DNA from: Luteibacter aegosomatis
Lineage (GTDB): Bacteria > Pseudomonadota > Gammaproteobacteria > Xanthomonadales > Rhodanobacteraceae
Direction: 5' to 3'
NCBI RefSeq assembly: GCF_023078455.1
Contig: NZ_CP095740.1
Span: 3,584,001-3,648,000, forward strand
DNA length: 64,000 nt
Part shown: one piece after another, positions 18,823 through 30,983 of the stretch
Layout of the letters: each line of letters opens with the position of its first letter
How positions within the stretch are numbered: position 1 is the stretch's first letter
The notes under the pieces: generated by a model
What the model saw: only the letters and a program-made list of their open reading frames with translations
Databases searched by the model: none
Told to the model about the DNA's origin: nothing
Program-made: the position numbers and the translations under genes

Positions 18823-18826
<4 letters not shown>
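18359..18826 (-). CDS. TlpA-family thioredoxin-like protein, periplasmic
   Basis: A 155-residue exported TlpA/ResA-like oxidoreductase. The signal peptide is [20 protein letters not shown], and the mature protein starts with [19 protein letters not shown]. The redox motif is CVPC in [18 protein letters not shown], and cis-Pro is in [13 protein letters not shown]. Such proteins reduce disulphides in apocytochrome c or copper proteins, which fits the nearby SCO and PCuAC genes. It overlaps the yihY stop by four bases (ATGA). Confidence 0.9.
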
Positions 18827-21115
<2,289 letters not shown>

Positions 21116-21258
21116 TCCAACGCGTCGCCGTGGGCACAGGCCTGCGGCGATGCATGAGGTTGTCGCGAAAGCGCTGAAGCGAATGCTGCGCAGCGTCTCG
21201 ACCCGAAGCGATCGATAGGCGCACCCTAGTAGCGACCACCGGAACCGAGAGGACGCAC

Positions 21259-22893
21259 ATGGGCTTCCTGCAGGATTCGCCGCGACTGGCACATCCGTTC
21301 CATACCGACCGGGTGCTCGGCGCATGGCTGTCGAACGTGCTGCCGCGGGAGCGCCTCGCCGCCGCCACGCCCGACCTCGCCGCCCTCGGCGACTACGCCG
21401 TCGACGCCTGGGAACGCCGCCAGCGCACGCCTCGTACGGAGCCGATCCTCACCCAATGGGACGCCTGGGGCGCCCGCGTCGATCGCATCGCCCTGACGCC
21501 CGCCTGGGACGACGGCCCCCACGTCACCACGCGCCACGCCGTGCTCGCCGCTGGCCACGACGCGTCGCCCCATGCCCGCATCGAACAGTTCGCCCGGGTC
21601 TATCTCTATCACGTCGCCAGCGAGTTCTACTGCTGTCCCTTGGCGATGACCGACGGCGCGGCCACGGCGATACGCGCTTCCGGCAACGCCGCACTGATGG
21701 AACGCGCCCTGCCCCGCTTCCTCAGCCGCGACGCATCCACCTTCTGGCTTTCCGGCCAGTGGATGACCGAAACGCCCGGCGGGTCCGACGTGGGGCGCAC
21801 CGAAACCGTGGCCCGTCGCGACGACGATGGACAGTGGCGCCTGCACGGCCGCAAGTGGTTCAGCTCCGCCGTGGTCGGCGAGGTGGCCCTCGCCCTTGCG
21901 CGCCCGGAAGACGCCGGGCCGGGCACCTCGGCGCTCGCGCTGTTCTACGTCGAAACCAAGGACGCGCAGGGGCGCTGGCAGGGCGTGACCATCGATCGCC
22001 TGAAGAAGAAGCTCGGCACGCACGAGTTGCCCACCGCGGAAATCCACCTCGACGGCCTGCCCGCCACCCCGCTGGGCGAACTCGCCCATGGCGTGCGCCA
22101 GGTGGCTCCCATGCTCAACATCACGCGCACATGGAACGCCGTGTGTGCCGTCGCCAGCATGGCCCGCGCCATCGCGCTCGCACGCGATTACGCTACGCGA
22201 CGCAGCGCGTTCGGCGCCAGGCTCGCCGACCAGCCGTTGCATCTGCGTACGCTCGCGGACATGCAGGCCGAATTCGAAGCGGCTTTTTCGCTCACCTTCC
22301 ACGTGGCCGGCCTGCTGGGTCGCGTCGAACAAGGCGAGGCCGCTCCGCACGACACGGCCTTGCTTCGCCTGCTCACGCCGCTGGCCAAGCTGTGGACGGC
22401 GAAAGTGTCGATCCGGATCACCTCCGAAGCGCTCGAATGCTTCGGGGGCGCGGGCTACATCGAAGATACCGGCCTGCCCCAGTTGTTGCGCGACGCGCAG
22501 GTCTACGCGATATGGGAAGGGACCACCAACGTGCTTTCCCTCGACATGCTGCGCGCGCTCGGCGCCACCGGCGTCGAACCGCTGCGCCAGGCGGTGGACA
22601 CGCTCGTTCCGACGGACGCCCCCGAACGGCACGCCATCGTCGCGTCACTCGATGCCACCGAGGCCCTGCTCGGCGAGGTCTCGGCCGACCGGGCAGCGCT
22701 CGAAGCATCGGCGCGCGGCATCGCCTTCACCCTGGCACGCACGATGGCCGCGGCCCTCCTCGTGCGTTCGGCCGACTGGGGACTCTCCGCGGGTGATCCG
22801 AGGCCCGCGGCGGCGTGCCGCCGGTTCCTCGCCCACGGCCTCGACCGCCTGGCCTTGCCCGCCGGGGACGACGATGCGCTGCTGGCGGGGTGA
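21259..22893 (+). CDS. Acyl-CoA dehydrogenase family protein (AidB-like)
   Basis: A 544-residue flavoprotein resembling the AidB/isovaleryl-type long acyl-CoA dehydrogenases. WLSGQWMTETPGGSDVGRTE (residues 166-185) is the AidB-type FAD/substrate loop, KWFSSAVVGEVALALARPE follows, and the C-terminal half has FGGAGYIEDTGLPQLLRDAQ and IWEGTTNVLSLDML, which place the FAD-binding and catalytic region. E. coli AidB binds DNA and protects against alkylation; a fatty-acid or isovaleryl-CoA role is also possible. No fatty-acid gene is adjacent, so substrate assignment is open. Its start (MGFLQDSPRL) follows GAGAGGACGCAC, a usable ribosome-binding site. Confidence 0.88.
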   Translation: MGFLQDSPRLAHPFHTDRVLGAWLSNVLPRERLAAATPDLAALGDYAVDAWERRQRTPRTEPILTQWDAWGARVDRIALTPAWDDGPHVTTRHAVLAAGHDASPHARIEQFARVYLYHVASEFYCCPLAMTDGAATAIRASGNAALMERALPRFLSRDASTFWLSGQWMTETPGGSDVGRTETVARRDDDGQWRLHGRKWFSSAVVGEVALALARPEDAGPGTSALALFYVETKDAQGRWQGVTIDRLKKKLGTHELPTAEIHLDGLPATPLGELAHGVRQVAPMLNITRTWNAVCAVASMARAIALARDYATRRSAFGARLADQPLHLRTLADMQAEFEAAFSLTFHVAGLLGRVEQGEAAPHDTALLRLLTPLAKLWTAKVSIRITSEALECFGGAGYIEDTGLPQLLRDAQVYAIWEGTTNVLSLDMLRALGATGVEPLRQAVDTLVPTDAPERHAIVASLDATEALLGEVSADRAALEASARGIAFTLARTMAAALLVRSADWGLSAGDPRPAAACRRFLAHGLDRLALPAGDDDALLAG

Positions 22894-22939
22894 GGTCGGG
22901 TAGACTATCGCCCCCGCTACGCCCACCCCCGGATCGCCC

Positions 22940-23425
22940 ATGCAGAACCTCACCATCGTCACCACCGGCGGCACGATCGACAAGGTCTACTTCGACGACA
23001 AGTCGGACTACCAGATCGGTGCGCCGCAGATCGGCGAGATCCTCGAGCAATTGGGCGTAGCGTTTCGCTTCGACGTGATTCCCATCCTGCGCAAGGACAG
23101 CCTCCACGTCACCGACGAAGACCGGGCGCTCATCCGCAGCACCATCGAAGCCCAACCGCATCGCCACGTGCTGGTCACGCACGGCACCGACACCATGGTG
23201 GAAACCGCGCGCGTGCTCGACGGCATCCCCGGCAAGGTGATCGTGCTCACCGGTGCGCTGAACCCGGCGCGGTTCCAGGGGTCCGACGCCGTGTTCAACA
23301 TCGGCTGCGCCGTCGGCGCGGTGCAGACGCTGGCCGACGGCGTCTACATCGCCATGAACGGACGCGTGTGGGATCCGAAAACGGTACGCAAGAACCGCGA
23401 CGCGAACCGCTTCGAAGCCGTCTGA
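22940..23425 (+). CDS. Asparaginase N-terminal-domain protein
   Basis: A 161-residue protein with both N-terminal asparaginase signatures: IVTTGGTIDK at residues 6-15, holding the nucleophile Thr, and VLVTHGTDTMVETARVL with the second catalytic Thr and Asp. It lacks the C-terminal domain of normal ~330-residue type I/II asparaginases. The reading frame ends cleanly (RDANRFEAV) before the S8 protease stop, and there is no coding remnant downstream, so this is not an obvious frameshift. Half-length asparaginase-domain proteins are known in proteobacteria; their activity is unclear. It converges on the protease gene. Confidence 0.85.
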   Translation: MQNLTIVTTGGTIDKVYFDDKSDYQIGAPQIGEILEQLGVAFRFDVIPILRKDSLHVTDEDRALIRSTIEAQPHRHVLVTHGTDTMVETARVLDGIPGKVIVLTGALNPARFQGSDAVFNIGCAVGAVQTLADGVYIAMNGRVWDPKTVRKNRDANRFEAV

Positions 23426-23438
23426 GTCCGATCGGCGG

Positions 23439-24767
23439 CTAACGCACTTCGTTGCGGCGCACGAGGTCTTCCTCCACCGCGTCCACCGTGGCGCCCGCGT
23501 CCATCACGCCCGCGCCGCATCCTTTCGGGCAGCGCCCCTGTAGCGGACGCGCGTTGTCCACGAGCTGCCGGGTGATCTCGTCCACCGTGATGTCCGGATC
23601 CACCGAGCGCATCAGGGCCACGAGCCCGGACACCAGGGGCGCGGCCATCGACGTACCCGACGCGTAGCCGAAGGCCGCGCGCAAGCGCTGGCGATCGCCC
23701 GAGTCGACCGTGGAAAGGATGTCGTTCGCCTGCACGCCCGAGCCCGAACCGCCCGGTGCGGAGAGCGTCAGGCCATCGCCATGGTTGGAATACCACGCCT
23801 GTGCGCCGTCATGCGCCAGCGCGCCCACGGAGATCACTCCAGGGCAGTTGGCGGGCGAAGAGGCTGATGCCTTGATGCCGTCGTTACCGGCCGCGGCCAC
23901 CACGGCGGTGCCGCGCCGGCGTGCGCCGTCGATGGCGTCGGCCATCGACGCGCCGCAGGCGGAGATGCCGCCCAGACTGAGGTTGATCACGTCGGCGCGA
24001 CGCTCGGGCGGCGCGACGCCCGGCACGCTGCCACCCGAGGCCCAGGTGATGGCGTCGATCACGTCGGATTCCCAGGCGCCGCAACGGCCGAGCACGCGCA
24101 CCGGTAGCAGCATGGCTTCCGGGGCGACGCCGACGATGCCTTCGCGGTTGTTCGCCGCCGCCACGGCGAGGCCGGCCACGTGGGTGCCGTGCCAGGAGGA
24201 TTTCCTGGCCAGCGTCCCGACGCACTGGCCAGGCTCGATCCAGTCGCCCTCGTCGGTAGGGTCGTCGTCGCGTCCGTCGCCGTCCCGGGCCTCCTCGGCG
24301 TCCGACAGGAAGTCGTAACCCGGTAGCAGGCGCCCGTCGAACTCCGCGTGCGGCACGATGCCGGTATCGAGCACGGCGACCACCGCATCGGCACCTCGCG
24401 TGTATTTCCAGGCCACCTCGGCATCGGTGCCATAGCGCGGATGATGCAAGTACCACTGGCGCTTCCACAGCGGATCGGACACCGTCATGGGGTAAAGGCG
24501 CCTGTCTTCCTCGACGCGGACCACGCCCGGAAGCGCCGCGAGCGATTCGACGGTGGCCCCGTGCAGTTCGAACAAGGCATCGCCCGTGGCCAGTCGGCGG
24601 ACCATGCGCATGGGGCCCGGTGCCGAACGACGCGCGCGCGCCGAATGCGGCGTCGACGAAGGCGTGTAGCCCTCGGCGAAACGGACGATGTAACGGGTGG
24701 CGGCGTGACTGGTGAGGGAGCACACCAGCAGACCAAGGCATAGGGAACACGACACGGAACGACGCAT
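23439..24767 (-). CDS. Secreted subtilisin-family (S8) serine protease
   Basis: A 442-residue exported serine protease. The signal peptide (MRRSVSCSLCLGLLVCSLTS) is followed by an inhibitor I9-like prodomain (RYIVRFAEGY to VVRVEEDRRLYPM). The catalytic domain has Asp in AVLDTGIVPHAEF, His in SSWHGTHVAGLAVAAANNR, and Ser in FGYASGTSMAAPLVSGL. Its layout (insertions DGDGRDDDPTDEG and ECVGTLAR-like, several Cys) matches Xanthomonadaceae extracellular S8 proteases, but the usual C-terminal P/Homo B or PPC extension is absent. The ATG at 24767 (MRRSVSCS) gives a proper signal peptide. It lies next to another secreted protease, M4, in the same direction, 250 bases upstream of it. Confidence 0.92.
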   Translation of the reverse strand: MRRSVSCSLCLGLLVCSLTSHAATRYIVRFAEGYTPSSTPHSARARRSAPGPMRMVRRLATGDALFELHGATVESLAALPGVVRVEEDRRLYPMTVSDPLWKRQWYLHHPRYGTDAEVAWKYTRGADAVVAVLDTGIVPHAEFDGRLLPGYDFLSDAEEARDGDGRDDDPTDEGDWIEPGQCVGTLARKSSWHGTHVAGLAVAAANNREGIVGVAPEAMLLPVRVLGRCGAWESDVIDAITWASGGSVPGVAPPERRADVINLSLGGISACGASMADAIDGARRRGTAVVAAAGNDGIKASASSPANCPGVISVGALAHDGAQAWYSNHGDGLTLSAPGGSGSGVQANDILSTVDSGDRQRLRAAFGYASGTSMAAPLVSGLVALMRSVDPDITVDEITRQLVDNARPLQGRCPKGCGAGVMDAGATVDAVEEDLVRRNEVR

Positions 24768-24963
24768 GGGACCGACCTTCAATGACGCGGCTTCGCCGCA
24801 GGTCGGGTCACGGTAGGCAGCATCGTTTTACGCAGCCAGACTCAACCGCCCGACGGATCTTGCCAGCATTCGAAGCGATCGCCGCGCAGGCATCGCGGAC
24901 ACGGCCCGCTTGCACTCCTTCGATAGACGATCTGCCGAAAAATCCGTTGGCCTGAAACGAGAA

Positions 24964-25016
24964 ACCCTCCGGTAGCCACGCTACCGGAGGGCTGGGAGCC
25001 GATCGTATCGGCGATG
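24964..25016. repeat. REP-like hairpin, class B, half element
   Basis: A short hairpin CCCTCCGGTAG-CCACG-CTACCGGAGGG is followed by the class B outer arm TGGGAGCCGATCGTATCGGC. The matching left outer arm is missing. It abuts the M4 peptidase stop codon (25018), so it may end that transcript. Confidence 0.8.
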
Positions 25017-25017
25017 C

Positions 25018-27003
<1,986 letters not shown>

Positions 27004-27007
27004 CTAC

Positions 27008-27023
27008 CTAGGGATTTCCCTAG
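27008..27023. promoter_or_regulatory. Candidate operator palindrome between divergent M4 peptidase and DUF4279 genes
   Basis: CTAGGGATTTCCCTAG is an inverted repeat (7-base arms, 2-base centre) in the 253-base divergent intergenic region. It lies about 170 bases upstream of the M4 start and 69 upstream of the DUF4279 start. It looks like a dimeric regulator site; no regulator can be named from the sequence. Confidence 0.4.
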
Positions 27024-27091
27024 ATCGCCGAAAAAAGCGATGCTACGCACGAAAACCGGGGGATCGACTTGCCGAAAGGGGGCGTAACTTC

Positions 27092-27529
27092 ATGACCGAC
27101 GCTGTGGTCCACGACATCGACGAGGGCATCGACCTCCATGCACCGCGCGTGCGGGCGTCGTTCCGGCTCACCTCCGAACGGCACCTGCTCGACGGCCTTC
27201 GGGACGAACTGGCCATCGACGGGGCGTTGAGCTGGCAGAAGGGCGATCCCGACGCCTCCCGCGGCCAGCAACGGCGCATGCACGGCTGGAGCCTGACGTT
27301 GCCGGACGCCCCGAGCTATTCGGCCGATACGGCGCTTTCCGAATTGCTCCTGGCGTTGGCGCCGAAACGCGAGGAAATCGTCCACGCCATCCGCTCGATG
27401 GAGCTGGATGCGCGCGTGTGCATCGAGGTGACCATGACGGCGGGGCACCCGCCGGCGTTGCATTGCACGCCGGCGACGATCGCGGCGATCGCTTCGTATG
27501 GGGCGGCGGTGAGCGTGGTTTTCGAATAA
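27092..27529 (+). CDS. DUF4279 family protein
   Basis: A 145-residue protein resembling DUF4279. An N-terminal APRVRASFRLTSERHLLDGL and SWQKGDPD fit the family's WxKGD turn, RRMHGWSLTLPD follows, and a helix-rich repeat ends in ALAPKREEIVHAIRSME. The family's function is unknown; members are occasionally found among polymorphic toxin immunity proteins. The ATG at 27092 (MTDAVVHDID) sits behind GGGGGCGTAACTTC; longer starts would cross into the divergent M4 promoter. It has no same-strand partner. Confidence 0.7.
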   Translation: MTDAVVHDIDEGIDLHAPRVRASFRLTSERHLLDGLRDELAIDGALSWQKGDPDASRGQQRRMHGWSLTLPDAPSYSADTALSELLLALAPKREEIVHAIRSMELDARVCIEVTMTAGHPPALHCTPATIAAIASYGAAVSVVFE

Positions 27530-27563
27530 GCGCGTTCGCCTGCCTGAGCGTACAGGCGCTGGA

Positions 27564-27581
27564 TTCCTGCGTACGCAGGAA
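27564..27581. repeat. Perfect palindrome, GCGTACGC-centred (class C)
   Basis: TTCCTGCGTACGCAGGAA, an 18-base perfect palindrome between convergent DUF4279 and sufT. It is related to the element at 6449 and flanked by the same GCTGGA and CCCGGGG-like bases. It may serve as a terminator stem, though there is no U-tract. Confidence 0.7.
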
Positions 27582-27608
27582 CCCGGGGCGATGAGGCAGG
27601 GGATCGCG

Positions 27609-28166
27609 TCAGAGCATCCCCGTCTCGAGCTTCGCCGCATCCGACATCATCGAATGGTTCCACGGCGGATCGAACACGAGGTCGACGTCGGCTTCCATCA
27701 CCGTCGGAATCATTTCCAGCTTGGTGCGCACGTCGTCGACGAGGATGTCGCCCATGCCGCAACCCGGGGCGGTCAGCGTCATCTTCACGTAGGCCTTGCG
27801 GCCGCCTTCCTCGCCGGATTCCAGGCTCACGTCGTAGACCAGGCCCAGCTCGACGACGTTGATGGGAATCTCCGGATCGAAGCAGGTGCGCAGCTGCTGC
27901 CAGACCAGCTTCTCCACGTCGTCGTCCGAGGCGTTTTCCGGCAGTTCGATGGGCCTGGGCGGCTCCTTGCCCAGCGCGTCGGCGTCGTTGCCGGCGATGC
28001 GGAACAGGTTGCCCTCCACGTACACCGTGAAACTGCCGCCGAGTGCCTGCGTGATGTAGCCGATCTGCCCGGCCGGGAGCGTCACCGTCTCGCCCTGCGG
28101 CACCATGACCGCCTGGCAGTCGCGCTCGAGGGTGAAGGGTTCGCTGCTGAGGCTGAAGCCGCTCAT
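27609..28166 (-). CDS. sufT: Fe-S cluster assembly protein SufT
   Basis: A 185-residue DUF59/MIP18-domain protein. It has an N-terminal extension of about 70 residues (CQAVMVPQGETVTLPAG, GSFTVYVEGNLFRI) and the core motif FDPEIPINVVELGLVYDV, and TAPGCGMGDILVDDVR holds the conserved Cys. VDLVFDPPWNHSMMSD is the characteristic DPPW ending. SufT is an auxiliary factor for Fe-S protein maturation. The ATG at 28166 (MSGFSLSSEP) is preferred to an upstream start 11 residues earlier. No suf operon is adjacent, so this is a solitary copy. Confidence 0.9.
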   Translation of the reverse strand: MSGFSLSSEPFTLERDCQAVMVPQGETVTLPAGQIGYITQALGGSFTVYVEGNLFRIAGNDADALGKEPPRPIELPENASDDDVEKLVWQQLRTCFDPEIPINVVELGLVYDVSLESGEEGGRKAYVKMTLTAPGCGMGDILVDDVRTKLEMIPTVMEADVDLVFDPPWNHSMMSDAAKLETGML

Positions 28167-28324
28167 GGAAATCCTGTGGGTGGCCGCGCGCGGCCGCAAA
28201 GTCGTCGATTATGCGCCCGCGGCCGCGCGCGGTTAAGTATTTTCCCAAGGTCGGGGCGCCAGGGCCACGCCTCAAGGGCGCCAGCGGCTATGATGGATGC
28301 TTTGCGTCGTTGCCTGCCCCTTTC

Positions 28325-28768
28325 ATGCCCGAACGCCTTCGCCGTCTCCTCAACCTGCTGTTCGGCCTCCTGTGTTCCGCGATGTTCGGCCTCGCGGCGG
28401 GCGCCTTCTGGGTATTGCCCACCCTATTCACCGGCCGCTCGATGCCCGCCCTGGCCCTGCCGATCGGCTGGCTGCTGGGTATCACGGTGCGCCGCTGGCT
28501 GCGTTTCGACGGCTGGACCGGCGCCGCGCTGGCGGCGCTCGCGACGGTGGTGGCGGCGATCTACGCCGCCTGCCTGACGGTGGGGGCCATGCTTTCGGGT
28601 GCGATGAACGTGGGCTTCGCCCAGGCCCTGGTCGACGCCGGCACCGACATGCTGCTGGACCTGGCCCGTTTGGCCCAGGGGCCCACCGACATCGCCCTCT
28701 ACGTCGCCGGCGCCCTGCTCGCGGCGATGACGGCGCTGCCCGTCGGCCGTCGGCTTCATCGTTCATAA
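28325..28768 (+). CDS. Hypothetical inner-membrane protein
   Basis: A 147-residue protein with four hydrophobic segments: LLNLLFGLLCSAMFGLAAGAF, ALALPIGWLLGITV, ALAALATVVAAIYAACLTVG and DIALYVAGALLAAMTALPV. A positively charged start (MPERLRRLL) predicts the N terminus in the cytosol. I do not recognise a named family. The ATG at 28325 places the first helix right after the start. It is separated by 84 bases from the sigma factor gene downstream in the same direction, a gap with no obvious signal. Confidence 0.65.
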   Translation: MPERLRRLLNLLFGLLCSAMFGLAAGAFWVLPTLFTGRSMPALALPIGWLLGITVRRWLRFDGWTGAALAALATVVAAIYAACLTVGAMLSGAMNVGFAQALVDAGTDMLLDLARLAQGPTDIALYVAGALLAAMTALPVGRRLHRS

Positions 28769-28852
28769 ATGCCGAATTCCACACCATCCCCGCAAGAAAT
28801 CCCGTCAACCGGGACCCGTCGATCGCGTTTAGCGGAGTGAACCGAAGGTCGT

Positions 28853-29476
28853 ATGGAGCACGAGGATGGCAAGAACGACGAAGCGGAGGATGCCGTGAGC
28901 GGCTCGCTCGCGCTCGACACCGCCTCGCTGGACGATGCGCGGGACGTTCCGGCGAACATGGACGCCTTTCTGGCGGCCATCGAGCGGCGCGCCTGGCGTA
29001 TGGCCGAAATCCACCTGGGCAACCGTGACGACGCGCTCGATGCCGTGCAGGACGCCATGCTGCGCCTGGTGCGGCACTACGGCGGCAAGCCGGCCGTCGA
29101 GTGGACGCCGCTGTTCTGGGGCATCCTGCGTCGCCGCATCGTCGACCTGCAGCGCCGCCGCAAGGTGCGCTCGATCGTGGTCGGCTGGATCGGCGGCGGT
29201 CGCGACGACGATGGCGACGAACTGCCCAGCTGGGATCCCGCCGACGACGCGCCCGACCCTTCGGCCCGCCTGCAGGATTCGCAGGCCTATGGCGATATCG
29301 TCGAGGCGCTTCGCCGGTTGCCGAGGCGGCAGCGCGAGGCCTTCACCCTTCGCGTGATGGAAGGTCTCGACGTCGCCGAGACCGCCGCCGCGATGGGCTG
29401 TTCCGACGGTAGCGTGAAAACCCACCTTTCGCGCGCGATGCATGCGCTGCGCGACCAACTGGAGGCATGGCGATGA
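28853..29476 (+). CDS. RNA polymerase sigma factor, sigma-70 family (ECF-type)
   Basis: A 207-residue sigma factor. Region 2 spans about residues 30-105 (AAIERRAWRMAEIHLGNRDD, ALDAVQDAMLRLVRHYGG, FWGILRRRIVDLQRRRK), a linker of Asp/Gly-rich sequence follows, and region 4 spans about residues 145-200 (LRRLPRRQREAFTLRVMEGL, VAETAAAMGCSDGSVKTHLS), a clear helix-turn-helix. The N terminus is acidic and extended. It overlaps the next gene (ATGA at 29473). No canonical anti-sigma ZAS domain is present downstream, so how it is held inactive is unclear. Confidence 0.9.
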   Translation: MEHEDGKNDEAEDAVSGSLALDTASLDDARDVPANMDAFLAAIERRAWRMAEIHLGNRDDALDAVQDAMLRLVRHYGGKPAVEWTPLFWGILRRRIVDLQRRRKVRSIVVGWIGGGRDDDGDELPSWDPADDAPDPSARLQDSQAYGDIVEALRRLPRRQREAFTLRVMEGLDVAETAAAMGCSDGSVKTHLSRAMHALRDQLEAWR

Positions 29477-29847
29477 GCCAGAACGATCGACACATCGAGC
29501 GTCGCGCACGGGAGCTCTACCTGCGCGCCAGCCGCGACGTGGATCCGGTCACCGCCGGCCGCCTGCGCGCCGCGCGGCGTACCGCACTGGCGTCGCCGCG
29601 CGACTCCCTCGCGCGCCGCCTGGCGATTCCCGCCGGTGCCTTCGCCATGATCGCCCTGGCCACGCTCATGGTCTGGCAGCCTGCCGGCTCCCCGTCCGCG
29701 CCGACCGCCTTCGGCGAACATGTGGTGGATACCGAGCCCAACGACCTGCCGCCGGATGCCGACAGCGCCGATCCGGCGCTCTACCAGGACCTCCAGTTCT
29801 ACAGCTGGCTGGCCTACAACGACACGAAGCCCTCTTCCCGGGAATGA
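29473..29847 (+). CDS. DUF3619-like single-pass membrane protein, possible anti-sigma partner
   Basis: A 124-residue protein with an Arg/Ala-rich cytosolic N-terminal region (HIERRARELYLRASRDVDPV, TAGRLRAARRTAL), one membrane segment (LAIPAGAFAMIALATLMVW, about residues 47-65) and an acidic extracytoplasmic tail ending YNDTKPSSRE. The layout matches DUF3619-type proteins that follow ECF sigma genes in this order and could serve as an anti-sigma factor; that is inference. The ATG at 29473 overlaps the sigma stop; another ATG two codons upstream is possible. The stop overlaps the DUF3106 gene start. Confidence 0.7.
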   Translation: MSQNDRHIERRARELYLRASRDVDPVTAGRLRAARRTALASPRDSLARRLAIPAGAFAMIALATLMVWQPAGSPSAPTAFGEHVVDTEPNDLPPDADSADPALYQDLQFYSWLAYNDTKPSSRE

Positions 29848-30389
29848 TCCACATGCGCCGCCACCGTGCCGTCTTCGCCCTGATGCTCGCCCTCGCGATG
29901 CCGCTGGCCGCGACCGCGCAGGATCATCGCGCGCCGCCTCCGCCCGTCGGCGAGGAGGGCCCCCTGCCCCCGCCGCGCCCGTGGAAGCAGCTCACACCCG
30001 ACGAGCAGGACATCCTCGCCCCGCTGGCGTCCGACTGGGACACCTTTCCCGCCGCTCGCCAGTCGCGCATGCTGGAAAAAGCCCAGCGCTGGCGTGGCCT
30101 GCCACCGGAACGCCGGGCACAGATCCGAGAGCGCATCGAGCGCTGGCAGCACATGACGCCCGAGGAGCGCGCGCAGGCGCGTGCCAACCGGCAGAAATTC
30201 CAGGACCTCAGCCCCGAACAGCGCGACAAGCTGCATGACGCCTTCGAGCGCTTCCGTAACCTGCCGCCCGAGCAGCGCCGTACGCTGATGGACAAGTGGC
30301 GCGACCAGACGCCCGAACAGCGCCGCCAATGGGTCGACAACCTGGGGCCGAACGACGCCGTTCCTCCCCCGCCGCCACCGGGGCATTGA
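29844..30389 (+). CDS. DUF3106 exported protein
   Basis: A 181-residue exported protein with a signal peptide (MRRHRAVFALMLALAMPLAA, cleaved near ATAQ). The charged mature part contains DUF3106 repeats built on LPPERRAQIRERIERWQHMT, PEERAQARANRQKFQDLSPE and LPPEQRRTLMDKWRDQTPEQ, i.e. P-E-x-R heptad-like units. It ends in a polyproline tail. Members are periplasmic with CpxP/Spy-like helical character, which suggests chaperone or envelope-stress sensing. Its position after a sigma factor and a putative membrane partner fits a three-gene envelope-stress operon. The overlapping ATGA start at 29844 is likely; the second ATG at 29853 is also possible. Confidence 0.8.
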   Translation: MIHMRRHRAVFALMLALAMPLAATAQDHRAPPPPVGEEGPLPPPRPWKQLTPDEQDILAPLASDWDTFPAARQSRMLEKAQRWRGLPPERRAQIRERIERWQHMTPEERAQARANRQKFQDLSPEQRDKLHDAFERFRNLPPEQRRTLMDKWRDQTPEQRRQWVDNLGPNDAVPPPPPPGH

Positions 30390-30410
30390 CACCGGAGGTA
30401 AGATGGGAAG

Positions 30411-30983
30411 ATGAGCCCATCCCCTCTCGACATCCTCAACGATCGCCGTTCGGTGCCTTCGCGCCAGCTCGGCGAACCCGGTCCCGACGGCGCCACGTTG
30501 CGCCGCCTCATCGAGGCGGCCGTCCGCGTTCCCGACCACGGCAAGCTCGAACCGTTCCGCATCCGTGTCTTGCGCGGCGACGCCAAGCGCGAGTTCGGCC
30601 GCAAGCTGGCGAAGCTGGCGGTGGAAGCCAACCCCGATCTGTCCGACGCCAAGCGCGAGAAAGAGCGCAATCGCTACGAACACGCGCCGCTGGTGCTGGT
30701 CGTCTCGGCGAAGATCGACGGCGACAGCAAGGTCCCCGAGATCGAGCAGACCGTCACCGCCGGCTGCGTGGCGTACAACCTGTTGCTCGGCGCGCAGGCG
30801 CTCGGCTTCGGCGCGCAGTGGCTCACCGGCTGGGCCGCCTACGATCGCCAGGTGGCGAAGCTGCTCGACATGAAGAAGAGCGAGCATATCGTCGGCTTCG
30901 TGCACGTGGGCACGCCCACCATGGAAGCACCCGAACGCGAACGGCCGTCGTACGACGACATCGTGAGCGTATGGGCGCCGTGA
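30411..30983 (+). CDS. Nitroreductase family protein (YdjA-like)
   Basis: A 190-residue FMN-dependent nitroreductase of the small YdjA type. The N-terminal RRSVPSRQLGEPGPDG holds the RRS FMN-phosphate motif, VRVPDHGKLEPFRIRVLRG carries the usual PDHG(R/K)L..P.R, and LLGAQALGFGAQWLTGWAAY plus VGFVHVGTP complete the fold. YdjA family members reduce nitroaromatics or quinones with NADPH. It lies 21 bases behind the DUF3106 gene and overlaps the Xni-like gene by a few bases, suggesting a transcript through all these genes. Substrate unknown. Confidence 0.9.
   Translation: MSPSPLDILNDRRSVPSRQLGEPGPDGATLRRLIEAAVRVPDHGKLEPFRIRVLRGDAKREFGRKLAKLAVEANPDLSDAKREKERNRYEHAPLVLVVSAKIDGDSKVPEIEQTVTAGCVAYNLLLGAQALGFGAQWLTGWAAYDRQVAKLLDMKKSEHIVGFVHVGTPTMEAPERERPSYDDIVSVWAP

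Noticed and set aside
30296..30970. N-terminal extension of the Xni-like gene over the nitroreductase
   Set aside because: The extra 225 residues are the other frame of the nitroreductase gene and have no similarity to nucleases.
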